This document shows, piece by piece, positions 22,201 to 32,417 of a stretch of 64,000 bases of DNA. The notes under the pieces were generated by a model. That model had not been told where the DNA came from and did no database searches. It was given only the letters and a program-made list of their open reading frames with translations. The DNA is from Lineus longissimus (taxonomy: Eukaryota > Nemertea > Pilidiophora > Heteronemertea > Lineidae). Position 1 is the stretch's first letter; each line of letters opens with the position of its first letter. The DNA is taken from NCBI RefSeq assembly GCF_910592395.1, contig NC_088326.1:3725001-3789000 (forward strand), in the 5' to 3' direction. The translations under genes were made by a program, and so were the position numbers.

Positions 22201-23359
22201 TGACTTTCCATCCAGTTAAGATGTTTCCATCAAGGTATTTGTGAATAGATTTTCATTGAGCATATGTATTTTGGATGAGTTTCCATCCAGTTAGGATAAT
22301 TTTCCATCGGGGTGCTTTTGCATGGATGGATTTCCATCAGGCACATGTAATTTGGGTGAGTTTCCATCAAGTTAGGATAATTTTCCATATTAACGTAAAA
22401 GTGAAAAATATTTGAAAATGTTGTGAACTGGGCGAATTTATTTCAAGTTCCGGGTTGATCTGTGTCGAATCTTTGCCAAAATGCCAAGAAAATGACGTCG
22501 ATCGCCTGACGAGGGGTAAGGGGAGGGGTCAAGGTTTACATTGACCGCTGCACTAACTTGGCATTTTCGTTCATACAGGTCTCGGTAACCGTCCTTCACC
22601 AGAACTTCCTCAAATGCATCCCGTCGAATACCAGACGGAGTTTCTCAGGGATTATCTACAGACACTGAGTCGCCTTGACAACTGGTCACGTGATGTCACA
22701 GACGACGATGTGGAACAACTCAGGAAGAATGTTGATATATTTATATTGGTAAGTTTGATTTTGAATGGGTTTCCATCCAGTAGTCTTTGGACTCTTCATT
22801 GCGATGGGTGTTATTCTGTGTTATTTTAACGAGCATCAATTAAGACACCAGATTCGTTCATCGAATGTTTTAAATTGGAATTTGAACGTGAGATTTTCCA
22901 ATCATCAACATTTTTACAATTAATATCATGTTTCAAAAGTTCCATTTCTTCACTATTTGAATAATACCACGATAATTTCAGATTGTAATGTTAGTTCACA
23001 TTCCCATCCTCCTGGTGATAGCCGCCAAGCCTACCGTTAGCAAGGAGGATGCTTTATCTATACCATGGTATGTATGGGACAAGGTTGATGGGGGAGGGGG
23101 GGGGCAAAACCCGTTAAGAATTTGAGATTTGTAGCCTAATTGAATTCGAAAATGTCCAATTGCTGATGTGCAGTTAAGAATTTGAGATTTGTAATTGAAT
23201 TCGAAAATGTCCAATTGCTGATGTGTAGAAATAATATTTATGATAATAATAATGAGTTCTTATAGGGCGTTTTTCTTACACAATATCTCTTATTTCAGGG
23301 GCTGTCTCAAATGCTGGAAGGTCTATTTGAAGAAAAGGAAGGAGGTTCTAGGATACTAG
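19268..23359 (+). CDS. Ethanolamine kinase-like protein, copy B
   Basis: Eight exons join in phase: 19268-19393, 19710-19978, 20358-20510, 21240-21385, 21926-22012, 22579-22748, 22982-23067 and 23299-23359, giving 365 aa. It has the same fold signatures as copy A: VVRVFG, LCLFKNGMCTQF, the catalytic HNDLHPGNAIYD at about residue 217, and VDFEFC for the metal-binding Asp. Tyr in the YEY motif is replaced by Phe. As in copy A, the usual DIGNHFxE stretch is replaced (FDLAFYLFYSVFG). Exons 1, 7 and 8 have exactly the lengths of their copy A counterparts (126, 86, 61). Exons 4+5 (146+87) equal copy A's single 233-base exon, so one intron differs. The last exon read in phase gives WGCLKCWKVYLKKRKEVLGY, aligning with copy A's GALNAWKLYLATRKELLGF. 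An AATAAA follows at 24171. The exon 3 donor starts a 12-unit tandem array. Ethanolamine versus choline preference is not decided. Confidence 0.86.
20034..20130 (+). repeat. Fragment of the 14.44-kb foldback family
   Basis: GAACGCCTATCTCATTGTCC, then GGAACAATGGGGTTAGGCGT, match the arm and loop of the element at 14441-14577. It lies in intron 2 of kinase B. Confidence 0.45.
20227..20350 (+). repeat. 60-bp tandem duplication abutting a 3' splice site
   Basis: TTTCAAAATTTTTATCGG starts at 20227 and again at 20287. Both copies end ATCCGTTTTCA, the second running straight into TTTCAG, the acceptor of kinase B exon 3. The putative branch-point and pyrimidine region is therefore doubled. Confidence 0.75.
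20479..21006 (+). repeat. Minisatellite of 12 x 44 bp spanning an exon end and its 5' splice site
   Basis: The unit starts TGGACTCTAG, contains ATGGAAGAGGCT and ACCTATGTAAGTTATGAG, and repeats exactly every 44 bases for 528 bases. Unit 1 (20479-20522) is the last 32 coding bases of kinase B exon 3 plus its donor GTAAGTTATGAG. Units 2-12 are intronic copies that each keep the GTAAGTT donor. Variation is limited to a few positions (CTAGAA, CTAGAT, CTATAT; GGCTA/GGCTG; GAGGCT/GAGACT). Confidence 0.93.
21420..21720. repeat. Large inverted array of a 15-bp motif in the kinase B-specific intron
   Basis: About 21421-21605 holds some twelve tandem copies of (A/G)GTACAGGAAAWAAA. About 21628-21720 holds the same motif inverted (TTTATTTCCTGTACTTT). 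The arms could form a long imperfect hairpin around a short loop. Both flanks carry GTTTCCAACC (about 21401 and 21725). Confidence 0.85.
22150..22400 (+). repeat. Degenerate GATGGGTTTCCATC repeats
   Basis: In intron 5 of kinase B, TTTCCATC recurs at irregular spacing with GGATGA(G/C)TTTCCATCCAG and AGTTAGGATAATTTTCCAT blocks. Similar words appear at 21733-21820 and directly after the exon 6 donor (about 22760). Confidence 0.6.
23110..23225 (+). repeat. Tandem pair of a TTAA-MITE internal segment
   Basis: GTTAAGAATTTGAGATTTGT with ATTGAATTCGAAAATGTCCA occurs twice (about 23115 and 23172). The words match the left portion of the TTAA-flanked MITE seen at 28009 and 51977. It is in intron 7 of kinase B. 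Confidence 0.55.
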
Positions 23360-23796
23360 ACTGGTTATTGACGTTGCAAATATGCTTGATGTCATAATCA
23401 GACATCACATGTATGCTTTAAAGAATGGATACTTTCGAGTAACCAATGGAACTGATACAGTGTTCTCGACATATCCATTTGTCAGGGTGGCCCACCCTAC
23501 CTTGCTCTAGAGTTCTGAAAAGGGTTTCTGTAAGGCCACCCTACCTTACATTGCTGGCCACCCTACCTTGTGTTGCACACTGGCAAACTTGTTGAATATC
23601 AAGGGTACCAACCAACCTTGAGAAACCCTTGCAACAGTATAAATACTTAACTGAATGAAGAAAGGGACTTTTTCAAACAAGAACTGCAAAACCAAAGCCT
23701 CCCTCCCCGGTCTCTCATGGATACACATCTCTGCTACCTCAGGAATTTTCGTACAATTTCATTTCAATGGGCTGAAATCAATCTGGTATCATAATA

Positions 23797-23956
23797 CAGT
23801 GGAACCTCCCTTAGCGGACACCTCTCCTTTAAGGACACTAGGTTTGGTCCCAAATTGGTGGTTTCCATTCAATTTGACCTCTCTAATCAGGACACCTCTC
23901 CATTAAGGACAGTACTTGTCAGTCCCGAGGGTGTCCTTAATAGAGACGTTCTATTG
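23797..23956. repeat. TA-flanked palindromic MITE, full copy
   Basis: It starts TA-CAGTGGAACCTCCC and ends GACGTTCTATTG-TA. Internal GGACACCTCTCC..TTAAGGACA words occur in both orientations, so the ~160-base element is largely self-complementary. It lies in the kinase B 3' UTR, before the AATAAA. Confidence 0.75.
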
Positions 23957-24170
23957 TACATGCATGACAATCAATAGCACTTGGAACAATGGAACAAAAC
24001 TTCATCAAGGCGATTTAATGGATATATAAAGTTAGACTAGGGAGAGGACAGTTGTAGATATTTGCTGGAGAAAACGCAGACTTGGAGATGTTTTTGTGTC
24101 CTCTTCTAAAAGTTATTTGAAATCTCCAACTTGGAAGTTTTTTCTATTTTTCAAATTAGTGAGAATATTC

Positions 24171-24176
24171 AATAAA
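24171..24176 (+). terminator. Polyadenylation signal of kinase B
   Basis: AATAAA lies 812 bases after the stop, in A/T-rich sequence. It implies a 3' UTR that includes the MITE at 23797. Confidence 0.5.
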
Positions 24177-25603
24177 ATGCTGCGCGATTGATACAAGCTT
24201 GCAGAAATGACAAGTATAATTGCTCACACAGAGCATCAAGAATCACTTCCTTCTACTATTCTACAGAATAAATTGCTCTTCAACATATCAGATGAATTTC
24301 TTTGATCTTATTGCCGTGGTTACTGTAAACTCGACCAGGAACTGTCACAACTTCCCAGAATGCTATGCCTGCATTGTGACGGAGCACACTGTCATTAGGT
24401 AAAATGCCACAAATTAAGCGTCCCTTTTTCTGCAATCGGGGTTTCTGCAAGTGGGAAATGGTGGGGGGGGGATTTTTTGTACTCACCTTGATTCAATCAC
24501 AGCAAAACCTCTAGTAATCAACAGGCAGAGTTTGCAAGGGCATGACGTGATGGACTGGGCCAGGGTCTTCTGGTGGGGGGGGGGGGGGGGGGGTTCATTA
24601 CAGGGTTTTTTTACAGCCTCATGAACACACTGACAGGAACACAAATGAATAGTTACATCATATGTAATCTCTATTTTAAATCTATCATTACAAAATAAAA
24701 AGTAAAACATAATAAACATGATTTCTTTAAAAGAATTATAGAATAGTCAAAGCTGTGACAGGAATCACATAAACTGGTCATGGTTTTCCGATACATTTGA
24801 ACGAACATACATTGTACCTTTAAGTATTTATGAAGTGTCACCTTAAAGGTTTTTGAATGAGTTGTAACATAGGAATCAGAAACCTAGTAAACTAAAAATA
24901 ACAACCGACTGGTGAACTATCTGTCTGTATTTGTACATCCATGACATGTCAAGCCAGCCAGGGGACTTCTACCCTGGCCGATCAGGGCCCGGGCCTTATT
25001 GGGGGACACTATGTCACAGCAAGCTGCTCAAGTTTAATTCGGAACATTAGTGGCCAAAATTACGCCACAAATATCTCTACCAGAAAAGACACATTTTGTG
25101 GCTCCAGGCATCAATTTATAGGATTTTGGAGCAGAACTGGACATTTTGCGGTGCAGAAAATGCTTTGAAGGGGTTAGTTACCCGTCTAAAAACAACTTTT
25201 TCCATTTTTTCTTTTGCAGATATGGGGATACATGTACACGGCACCCCTAGCATCAGTAAACAGTATGAAAGCCATGCTACTAAAAGGCTACAGTCAATTG
25301 TAATACTGAGTGAATACCCTGTATAGTATAAAGACTTTACCCTGTAAATAATCGTTGGACAACTAAGGCAAACCCAGTCTAAATGATCTAGATAGCTTCA
25401 AGAAGACACACAATGTGTAACCTACTTTACCGTATGTGGAGAGCTATAGGTTTTGATGATTAACAGTGTCAAACTAACCTACATTATCATATACATTTAC
25501 AATGTAGTCTAATACATGATCTGTTGAAAACCTTTAATATTTGACATACTGACATAAACAGTGATTTTCAATATACTCTGCCTCTCGATATTTTGCATAT
25601 TGT

Positions 25604-25861
25604 TTCATGTGCATTGATGTACATGTTCTTTCATGTGCATTGATGTACATGTTGTTTCATGTGCATTGATGTACATGTTATTTCATGTGCATTGATGTAC
25701 ATGTTATTTCATGTGCATTGATGTACATGTTGTTTCATGTGCATTGATGTACATGTTGTTTCATGTGCATTGATGTACATGTTGTTCCATGTGCATTGAT
25801 GTACATGTTATTTCATGTGCATTGATGTACATGTTATTTCATGTGCATTGATGTACATGAA
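25604..25861 (+). repeat. Minisatellite of about ten 26-bp units
   Basis: The unit TTTCATGTGCATTGATGTACATG plus three bases repeats about ten times with variation only at the TTGT/TTAT/TTCT junction. The array ends with ATGTACATGAAACAACATG, an inverted echo of the unit junction. Each unit has the palindromes ATGTACAT and CATGTGCAT. Confidence 0.9.
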
Positions 25862-26220
25862 ACAACATGTCAACATGATGTTATGAGCTAACATGCTTTC
25901 TAACATTTGTCAACACTGAAATGTCCATTTTACCAATGCAAAACATGACATTGTGATATTGCCACATATTTCCCAAAGATTTCGCACAAAAGTCAGGTGG
26001 CTACAACAACTCCCAAGATCACAGTGGGCGACCACGGGTCATGTGACGTCATAAAAATACAGATGAGTGATGGGAACGTTAGCAGTCAGCAGTCAGAAAC
26101 ACATACCCTGTCAGACGGAGAAGTTAAGCAGATTTCTCGCAAACCTAACTGTTCTTCTCGTCGACAGGTATGGCCACTTCAGAACTACAACACTCAAATC
26201 TACACACTGTGTAACACTGT

Positions 26221-26250
26221 GTCCTTGAGCAAGACACTTAAACCCATCAA
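26221..26250 (+). repeat. SINE tail-like fragment
   Basis: GTCCTTGAGCAAGACACTTAA resembles GTCTTTGAGCAAGGCACTTAA in the SINE at 54934, without a tRNA head nearby. It would lie in the PRPP synthetase 3' UTR (antisense). Confidence 0.35.
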
Positions 26251-26278
26251 GAATGACATTTTGTGTGATCACTACCAC

Positions 26279-29200
26279 CTACTGCAACAAATCGAACCCA
26301 AGTAAGACGTCCCCGATCACGTCACATAGCGATAACAACTTGAATGGCTTATTTTTGGCAATTTCGTATGCGTGCGGGAGGGAGTCCGTGATCCAAAAGT
26401 TCTCAAACTTTGGGTCGTCTTCCGTGAAACTTTTCCAGGAGTCTTCTGGGAAAACTGGATGCGTCACAAAGGCACTGACAGCCTTGGCTCCTTGTGCGAG
26501 CAACGCCTGGAATGGAATTCGAAAAATCAATTTAGAAGCGTAAACTTTTTGCATAGGTGATGATTCATAAGACTATAGAACAATGGTGCCGAGACTTCAA
26601 ACTGAGATGATCACCACAAACTACGATTATTGTCACATCCGATTTATATTGCAAGTCGCAGTGATTACAAGCGCTCGGTCGCGGGACGCTCAAGTCTACT
26701 CACCTTTCCACATTCCTTCAATGTGCCACCGGTTTGTACCAGGTCGTCGACGATGACCACATGATAGCCTTCAGGATCGCCTGTAAACAGTCGGTAAAAA
26801 GCATTTAAAGGCCTACATTCGTTAAAAATTGGAAATTTGTAACTGAATTTGAAACTTGCAAAACCCTATATAAAGTGCTTTACCCGAGGTGCCACCCCTA
26901 ACTTACCATCTTTAACCTTGACAATCCTCTTATTCCCGTCTCTAATTTTGGTACAGATGATCGTCTGCGACTGCGGGAACATGTTGTGAAATCGTTTGAA
27001 CGCTCCGTCGTCGGGAAACGCTATACAGATCTTCTCATTCTCCGCGAGAACCTTTAGTTCACGCTGTAGCAATGGTATCGCAGATTCTAACCTGGAGATT
27101 GAAATAGATATTGATATTTTGGCAGGTTTTCATCATTTTTCTACAGTTGAACGTCCCATGGTGGACACATCTCTACCAAGGACAACCTCTCTATCAAGGA
27201 CAACCTATCTATCAAGGACAACCTCTCTATCAAGGACAACCTCTCTATCAAGGACAACCTCTCTATCAAGGACAACCTCTCTATCAAGGACAACCTCTCT
27301 ATCAAGGACAACCTCTCTATCAAGGACAACCTCTCTATCAAGGACAACCTCTCTATCAAGGACAACCTCTCTATCAAGGACAACCTCTCCACCAAGGACA
27401 CTAGCGCAGTGTTCGAGCTAGACTTCCTTGATCAGGAGTCAAACTAGTCTTGAAAAAATCTCAGGAGTCCTGTTTCAGACTTTTAAGTTAAGAGTTAAGG
27501 GTCCTGGGCGAAGTTTCATGCTTCAAAAGACACATTTTGGAGGTTATCTGGAGCCCTGCTAGTGTTGGACCCAACTTGGTTGCTTCCATTCATTTTCCCT
27601 CTTTAATCCGGACACCTTTCTATTAAGGACAGACCTACCTCGGTATGACGCTGTCACTGAAGTAAAACCGTTCCTGAAGGGCGTGGATATCAAACATGAT
27701 AATCTGGGCAGGGCCTCGGGCGGTGAGGGCAATGGAAGACAGAAGGTGGGCAAGAGTCTGAAATGGGCAAATCTTTTAGTTCTGGATAAACTTCTAAAAC
27801 TAAACATGTATGAGTGTCTACTTGTGCTGTTCGACTGGTTAAAGATTGAGTGCAGTATGTCTATGGTGCACGCGTCTAGGTACCCTCGTGTTTATTTGCA
27901 AATAGTGGGTGAATATCCCACCTCCTAGGCGTCAATCTCAAATCTAACCACGGCAAGCAGTGCCACTTGGCCGCGCATCATAAAGTTTGCAGCAGCAAGA
28001 CTCACCACTTAAAGGCCTACGCCGTTCGTTAGAAATTTGAAATTCGTAGTTGAATTCGAAAATTTTCAATTGCGTTAATATGTACCGAGTATGAATATCA
28101 ACATTGCCGTTGTGTAGACAGATATACAAATACTATACATACCAAGTTTCAGCAAAGTTGCATGCATGATAACTGCACTACGGTATTGTGTATAACTGCA
28201 TTTCTATTTTCCTGGACCACCAAAAAAACGACACATCCCTTTAATGGAATTTTCAGTTAAAGTTCAAATTTTAAATTTTCAAATTTTTGAATAAATGAGG
28301 CCAGTGGGCCTTAAAAATACCTATCAAGGTTTGACGACTGATGCAGAACTGACCTTGGCAGTAGCTATTTGACCTTCAGTATCGACACGCTCCATTGTTC
28401 CGGTTGGAAAGTAAGGCAGGATAACCGTGAAGGATCGTGCCAGGTACCTGGAGGAAAAAGATACAGAAAAACGATGAGCCGAAAGTTCACTCATCATACA
28501 CCAACCTTCAGTGAAAATAAGTTAGCTGTTCCTGTCATTTTAGATTTAGCATAATTTCTGTAACGAATTAGGTGGAGGGCAACTGCCCCGCCCCCCCGGC
28601 ATTGCTGTAAAACGTGTTTCTCATGCAGATTAAGGTGCTTCTCCCCCCCCCCCCCCCAACCAAAGTCAAATATGGTCCTAAATTGAGCAGGTACTGCGTG
28701 TGTTTCCAAATTTTCAATGGATATCGCATGTAAACAAGAATGTTTGGGGAGTGTGTCGGGAATCGGGAATCACCCGCTCAGCCAAATGAATGACATATTG
28801 AACTACCAGTGGTATTTCCTCCGCAACCTCTTCTGTCTGGAAGCTGAGCAATGTCAATACATTGTTGGTCAAGATGAATGAACAAATCCCCCACTCACCT
28901 TGGTATTGCATAGATGACCGACGTCTGCTCGAAGATCACCTCAGGACTGTGAAAGCTGCCTAAAAATATCACTGAAACAAGACAACGAGTCAACGTTTAT
29001 GAATGCTTGTCTATGGTAGTGGTACCAATTTAAAGTGGTTTAAAGTTCTTGATCACAACATGTAAATAAATAACACTCTGGAAGAAAAGCAGTACAGTAT
29101 AACCTCACTATCAAGGACACCCTTGGGACTGACTAGTGCTGTCCTTAATAGAGGGGTGTCCTGTTAAGAGAGGTCAAAGTGAATGGAAACAACCGATTTG

Positions 29201-30677
29201 GGACCAAAACTAGAGTGTTCTTGACACCAAGTATTCATAAAGACATCAAGTATACATGAATACTTGTTAATAATAATAGAGAGGTGTCCGCTAAAAAAGG
29301 TTCCACAGTATAAGTGACTTTCTATTATGTACTACTGGGTCAAGGGTACTGAAATGGTCAACTTAGACCAAAAGAGATCATGTAGTACAAAGTCTCCATC
29401 TAATCTGAACCACTGAGCAATAAGCTGTTACCACAATACAAACTGGCCAAAGGCAAATTAACATCATACCTACCATCTTTTCAACTTAGACCAAAAGAGA
29501 TCATGTAGTACAAAGTCTCAATCTAATCTGAACCACTGAGCAATAAGCTGTTATCACAATACAAACTAGCCAAAGGCACATTAACATCATACCTACCATC
29601 TTTTCAACTAAGACCAAAAGAGATCATGTAGTACAAAGTCTCAATCTAATCTGAACCACTGAGCAATAAGCTGTTATCACAATACAAACTGGCCAAAGGC
29701 ACATTAACATCATACCTACCATCTTTTCCCGCCATATGTTTAACGTCTTCGATGAATAAATCTGGGAATCCGTCGCGGAACTTCTTCCACTGGATACCGT
29801 TTCTCTTGTAATCGACATGGCGGCTGAAATCTGTGGATTTGGTCGACGCCTGGCGCTGGTAATCCTGTAACAGATAAATACCGGTGCGTCGCCGGAACTG
29901 TGGAGATTGAAGTGAGGATTAATGGAAGGAAGAGGAGGCACACAATGAAAGATTAATGGAAAAGCTTAAAGGGTTAAACTTAAAGGACAGGAAATAAAAC
30001 TTAAAGTAAACATGCAGCGAAACGCTTATAACATGGGGAGCTTTGAATGGCCCAGTGAAAAAAACTAAGGCAGGAAGAGATTCTTGCTTATAACTGCGCA
30101 GTTTTGAGGACACCAGACAGTGGCACAGTTCGGTTTTCGTATAAGTTAACTAACCAATCAGCTACAGAGCCAGCAAATGATTTATGATTAGGCCTAACTC
30201 ATGCATAATCAGGTGTGCAACATCATTTGCTGGCTCTGACAGCTGATTAGTCTGTTATGCGCAGACTGTACCATCAGCATATCTGGGACAGAAGTTAGTT
30301 CTTAAGTGTCGTATATATGCACATATCCTCCTAGGCCTAAGCTCAAAGCTGTAGGCTGTACTAGCTAGCACTACAGCTGTGCTCTCTTTCTAAAAGTATA
30401 TAAGAGTTACAAAGTAATATGAAATGGACCTGGCGTCAAAGAAAAACCCAATCATGTAGTTTTATACATTATATCCTTAGTACTACACTGTACTACACTA
30501 CAGTATACATCAGCAGTGTTTGCAGATGATACATAACATACAAACCTTGATCATCTTTCCGCTCTCCTCCGAAACAGGCATAGATTCCTCCCTACATCTT
30601 TCCACGAGCGTTGTGGCAAGCCTATCCATGGAAGGATGAGCATACAGCCAAACATCGCTGCGAGCAGGAAGGCTCAT
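26279..30677 (-). CDS. Ribose-phosphate pyrophosphokinase, class II (plant PRS3/4-type)
   Basis: This enzyme family makes PRPP from ribose 5-phosphate and ATP for nucleotide synthesis in the cytosol. Eight minus-strand exons join in phase: 30546-30677, 29720-29864, 28899-28971, 28354-28447, 27639-27757, 26907-27091, 26704-26780 and 26279-26506, giving 350 aa. Visible signatures are [16 protein letters not shown], the pyrophosphokinase region [35 protein letters not shown] (the DLHxxQ-like region), [13 protein letters not shown], and the PRPP-binding loop [20 protein letters not shown] at about residue 250. The wording follows plant class II enzymes and not animal PRPS1, whose motifs (such as DLHASQIQGFF) are absent. 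Class II enzymes are described as phosphate-independent and less tightly ADP-inhibited. The start is the first ATG ([20 protein letters not shown]). The exon 2 donor lies in a tandem repeat, and the exon 5 donor abuts a MITE. Confidence 0.87.
26812..26876 (-). repeat. Left-end fragment of the TTAA MITE
   Basis: TTTAAAGGCCTACATTCGTT, then AAATTGGAAATTTGTAACTG, match the left 60 bases of the MITE at 28009 and 51977. It is in an intron of the PRPP synthetase gene. Confidence 0.55.
27144..27632. repeat. TA-flanked MITE with an internal 18-bp satellite burst
   Basis: It begins TA-CAGTTGAACGTCCC and its right part carries the usual GACACCTTTCTATTAAGGAC. Between them, 27171-27400 is about 12.8 units of CTCTATCAAGGACAACCT. 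It ends 6 bases before the GTAGGT donor of PRPP synthetase exon 5. Confidence 0.85.
28009..28244. repeat. TTAA-flanked MITE, full copy
   Basis: The left end is TTAAAGGCCTACGCCGTTCG and the right end, less conserved, is CCAAAAAAACGACACATCCCTTTAA. The internal order (AATTCGAAAATTTTCAATTG, CATTGCCGTTGTGTAGACAG, CCAAGTTTCAGCAAA, GCATTTCTATTTTCCTGGAC) is shared with 51977-52207. Confidence 0.75.
29095..29309. repeat. TA-flanked palindromic MITE, longer copy
   Basis: It begins CAGTATAACCTCACTATCAA and ends AAAGGTTCCACAG-TA, with GTCCTTAATAGAGGGGTGTC inside and an extra 50-base A/T-rich insert. It lies in intron 1-2 territory of the PRPP synthetase gene. Confidence 0.7.
29358..29726 (-). repeat. 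3 x 123-bp tandem repeat including an exon end and its 5' splice site
   Basis: On the minus strand each unit starts AAAAGATG-GTAGGTATGATG. The native junction is at 29720, with copies at 29597 and 29474, exactly 123 bases apart. The last bases of exon 2 (AAAGATG) and the donor are thus present three times. Units differ by only a few bases. Confidence 0.88.
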
Positions 30678-30731
30678 TTTCGTGAGGAAAGGCGAGAAAT
30701 ATCGAAAAGAAATCTTCACTCACAAAATATC

Positions 30732-30851
30732 ATCTCGGAAATATCAATATTCGATCGAGGCGCCATGTCTCGGAAATATCAATATTCGATCGAGGCGCCA
30801 TCTCTCGAAAATATCAATATTTGATCGAGGCGCCATCTCTCGGAAATATTT
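30732..30851. repeat. 35-bp tandem repeat just upstream of the PRPP synthetase start
   Basis: CTCGGAAATATCAATATTCG plus ATCGAGGCGCCATG repeats a little more than three times, 55-175 bases upstream of the ATG at 30677. Each unit carries CGATCGAGGCGCCAT, which reads ATGGCGCC on the gene strand. Its position suggests promoter or 5' UTR. Confidence 0.75.
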
Positions 30852-32370
30852 ATTAGTCTCTCTGGAGTCAACTTGGCGGCGCTGTTGCATCGGGTTGGTT
30901 TTCCCGCCACTGTTTTCTCGCCAGATTCCCCGCAATTCAGCTGGTTGCGGTCTTTTATCTTGAGTACCGGTATCAGACAGACTACACCACTGAATGCAAC
31001 AACATCGAAATCGTGCAACTCGTCTGCGTCTGCTGTCAGAGCCTAGCGAAAAGGGATTAACTGGTGATTAAACAGGTGAGAAACAGCATTTTATAGGAGT
31101 GCGCTTTTTGGCGGGAAACAGGAACTGTGTCGGATTATTTTGAACAAGTATCATATAAACTGGTTTTGTAGCCCATCCATTGATGCCATGCATCTCCTGC
31201 TACACAGGGACATTAACCTAGGATTTGACATTTTCAGTCCAGACTGAGAGCGTCGAGATTAATTCAAACTCCTCCGTCACTAGATAGTTGTTCCTATCAC
31301 TCTCCTTATAAGACCCATGCTTTGCATGCTGACCATGACTACACTCCGGACGCATTGGACCTCGTCCTGGAACTGTCTACTGTGTAAGCTGAAAATGGAG
31401 ACAGTGAAGAGTTCGTTGTTTTGTGCGGAGCATGCTCTGCGTCCTGACGCCCAATTAGGATGTCGCAATGGACTGCCCTTGGAGACTCAACCATGACTTT
31501 TTCCAATCCGATTTTTCTCTTCTATTTTTGCAGAGCAACAAGATCTTGTGACCGTCTTTGGCAATCCCCATGGGACTATATTTTGACAAGACTCCATGCT
31601 AGTACGAGCAACCCGGTGATAGAAATCCTCCTCCCCTTTGAGCTGGTTATCGGAGTCGTATGGACTTCATGAAAGAACTACGCCATCGCCATCTTCAGGG
31701 CAAGGTAGGAACTGGAAATACCTCTTCTTGTCTTTTCAGTTCCTACCTTGCCCACAAGATGGCGATGGCGTAGTTCTTTCATGAAGTCCACGACTCAGAC
31801 GATACCGCGCGACTTGAAGACTCAGATAACCAGCTCGAAGAGGGGGGATTTGGGCCACGTAGATCTACGTGGTTCGGCGCTGAAGGTGTTAAGTGTAAAA
31901 CCCGTAGGACTGGGCCTATTTGTGACTGTACAGGATCATAATTTGTCAGATGTGCAAATAACAAATTCATAGTATTTAGATCAATTTCTCATTTTCACAA
32001 GAGTTTCAATCAAGGCCGTCCCAGCTTGGGGTCGTAGCCAGCGAGATATTAATTCCTTTACCAAATACAACTATTCGGGTCATCTCCCAGAGAGCTTCAA
32101 TGGAAGATATCCCAACGACGACTCAAGACAGAAAAATCTTCTACTAGCATCCCAGGAGGAATTTTTATCAAACAGCACAGACCAAGTCTTCCAATGGCCT
32201 ACCTGTTTCTGAAGATTTTTATCTCCGGGTACAGCAATCCAAACAGGTTGTGTTTTATTTGCCGTGCCTGAAAATAGCAACCGTATTAGCCTTTGAACAC
32301 CACAAGCTCATTCAAAACTGTGGCATTTTCATATGAAGAAACGTTTCAACACCAAGTTTGTTTCATATAA
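30852..32370. other. Region between PRPP synthetase and RPL19
   Basis: I see no exon I can support. It contains the foldback at 31633-31846 and the 3' flank of RPL19. A minus-strand open frame at 32080-32280 shows no recognisable motif. Confidence 0.4.
31633..31846. repeat. Foldback element with about 55-100-base arms
   Basis: The inner arms are nearly perfect: ATGAAAGAACTACGCCATCG..GGCAAGGTAGGAACTG, then its inverse after a loop of about 25 bases. Outward the match continues in pieces (CCCCTTTGAGCTGGTTATC and its inverse GATAACCAGCTCGAAGAGGG). Confidence 0.7.
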
Positions 32371-32376
32371 TTTATT
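32371..32376 (-). terminator. Polyadenylation signal of RPL19
   Basis: AATAAA on the minus strand lies about 45 bases past the stop, as expected for the short 3' UTR of ribosomal protein genes. Confidence 0.65.
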
Positions 32377-32417
32377 TTTTTTGGATGGTCTTTTTACAAT
32401 TAAAAAGGATTTACATG

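Larger units (their letters stand above)
24200..26278. other. Intergenic DNA between two converging genes
   Basis: This is the 3' side of kinase B (+) and of the PRPP synthetase (-). I see no exon. It contains a G-run at about 24577-24594, the 26-bp array at 25604-25861, and a SINE-tail-like phrase (GTCCTTGAGCAAGACACTTAA) at about 26221. Confidence 0.4.

Noticed and set aside
23299-23398. Alternative last exon of kinase B in frame GLSQMLEGLFEEKE
   Set aside because: It needs skipping of exon 7. The in-phase reading WGCLKCWKVYLKKRKEVLGY aligns with copy A and with the family C-terminus, and both last exons are 61 bases.
27111-27421. Long open frames coding YQGQPL / SLSRTT / IERLSL repeats on both strands
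   Set aside because: They arise because the 18-bp satellite unit is a multiple of three and lacks stops; there is no start context, splice support or non-repeat sequence.
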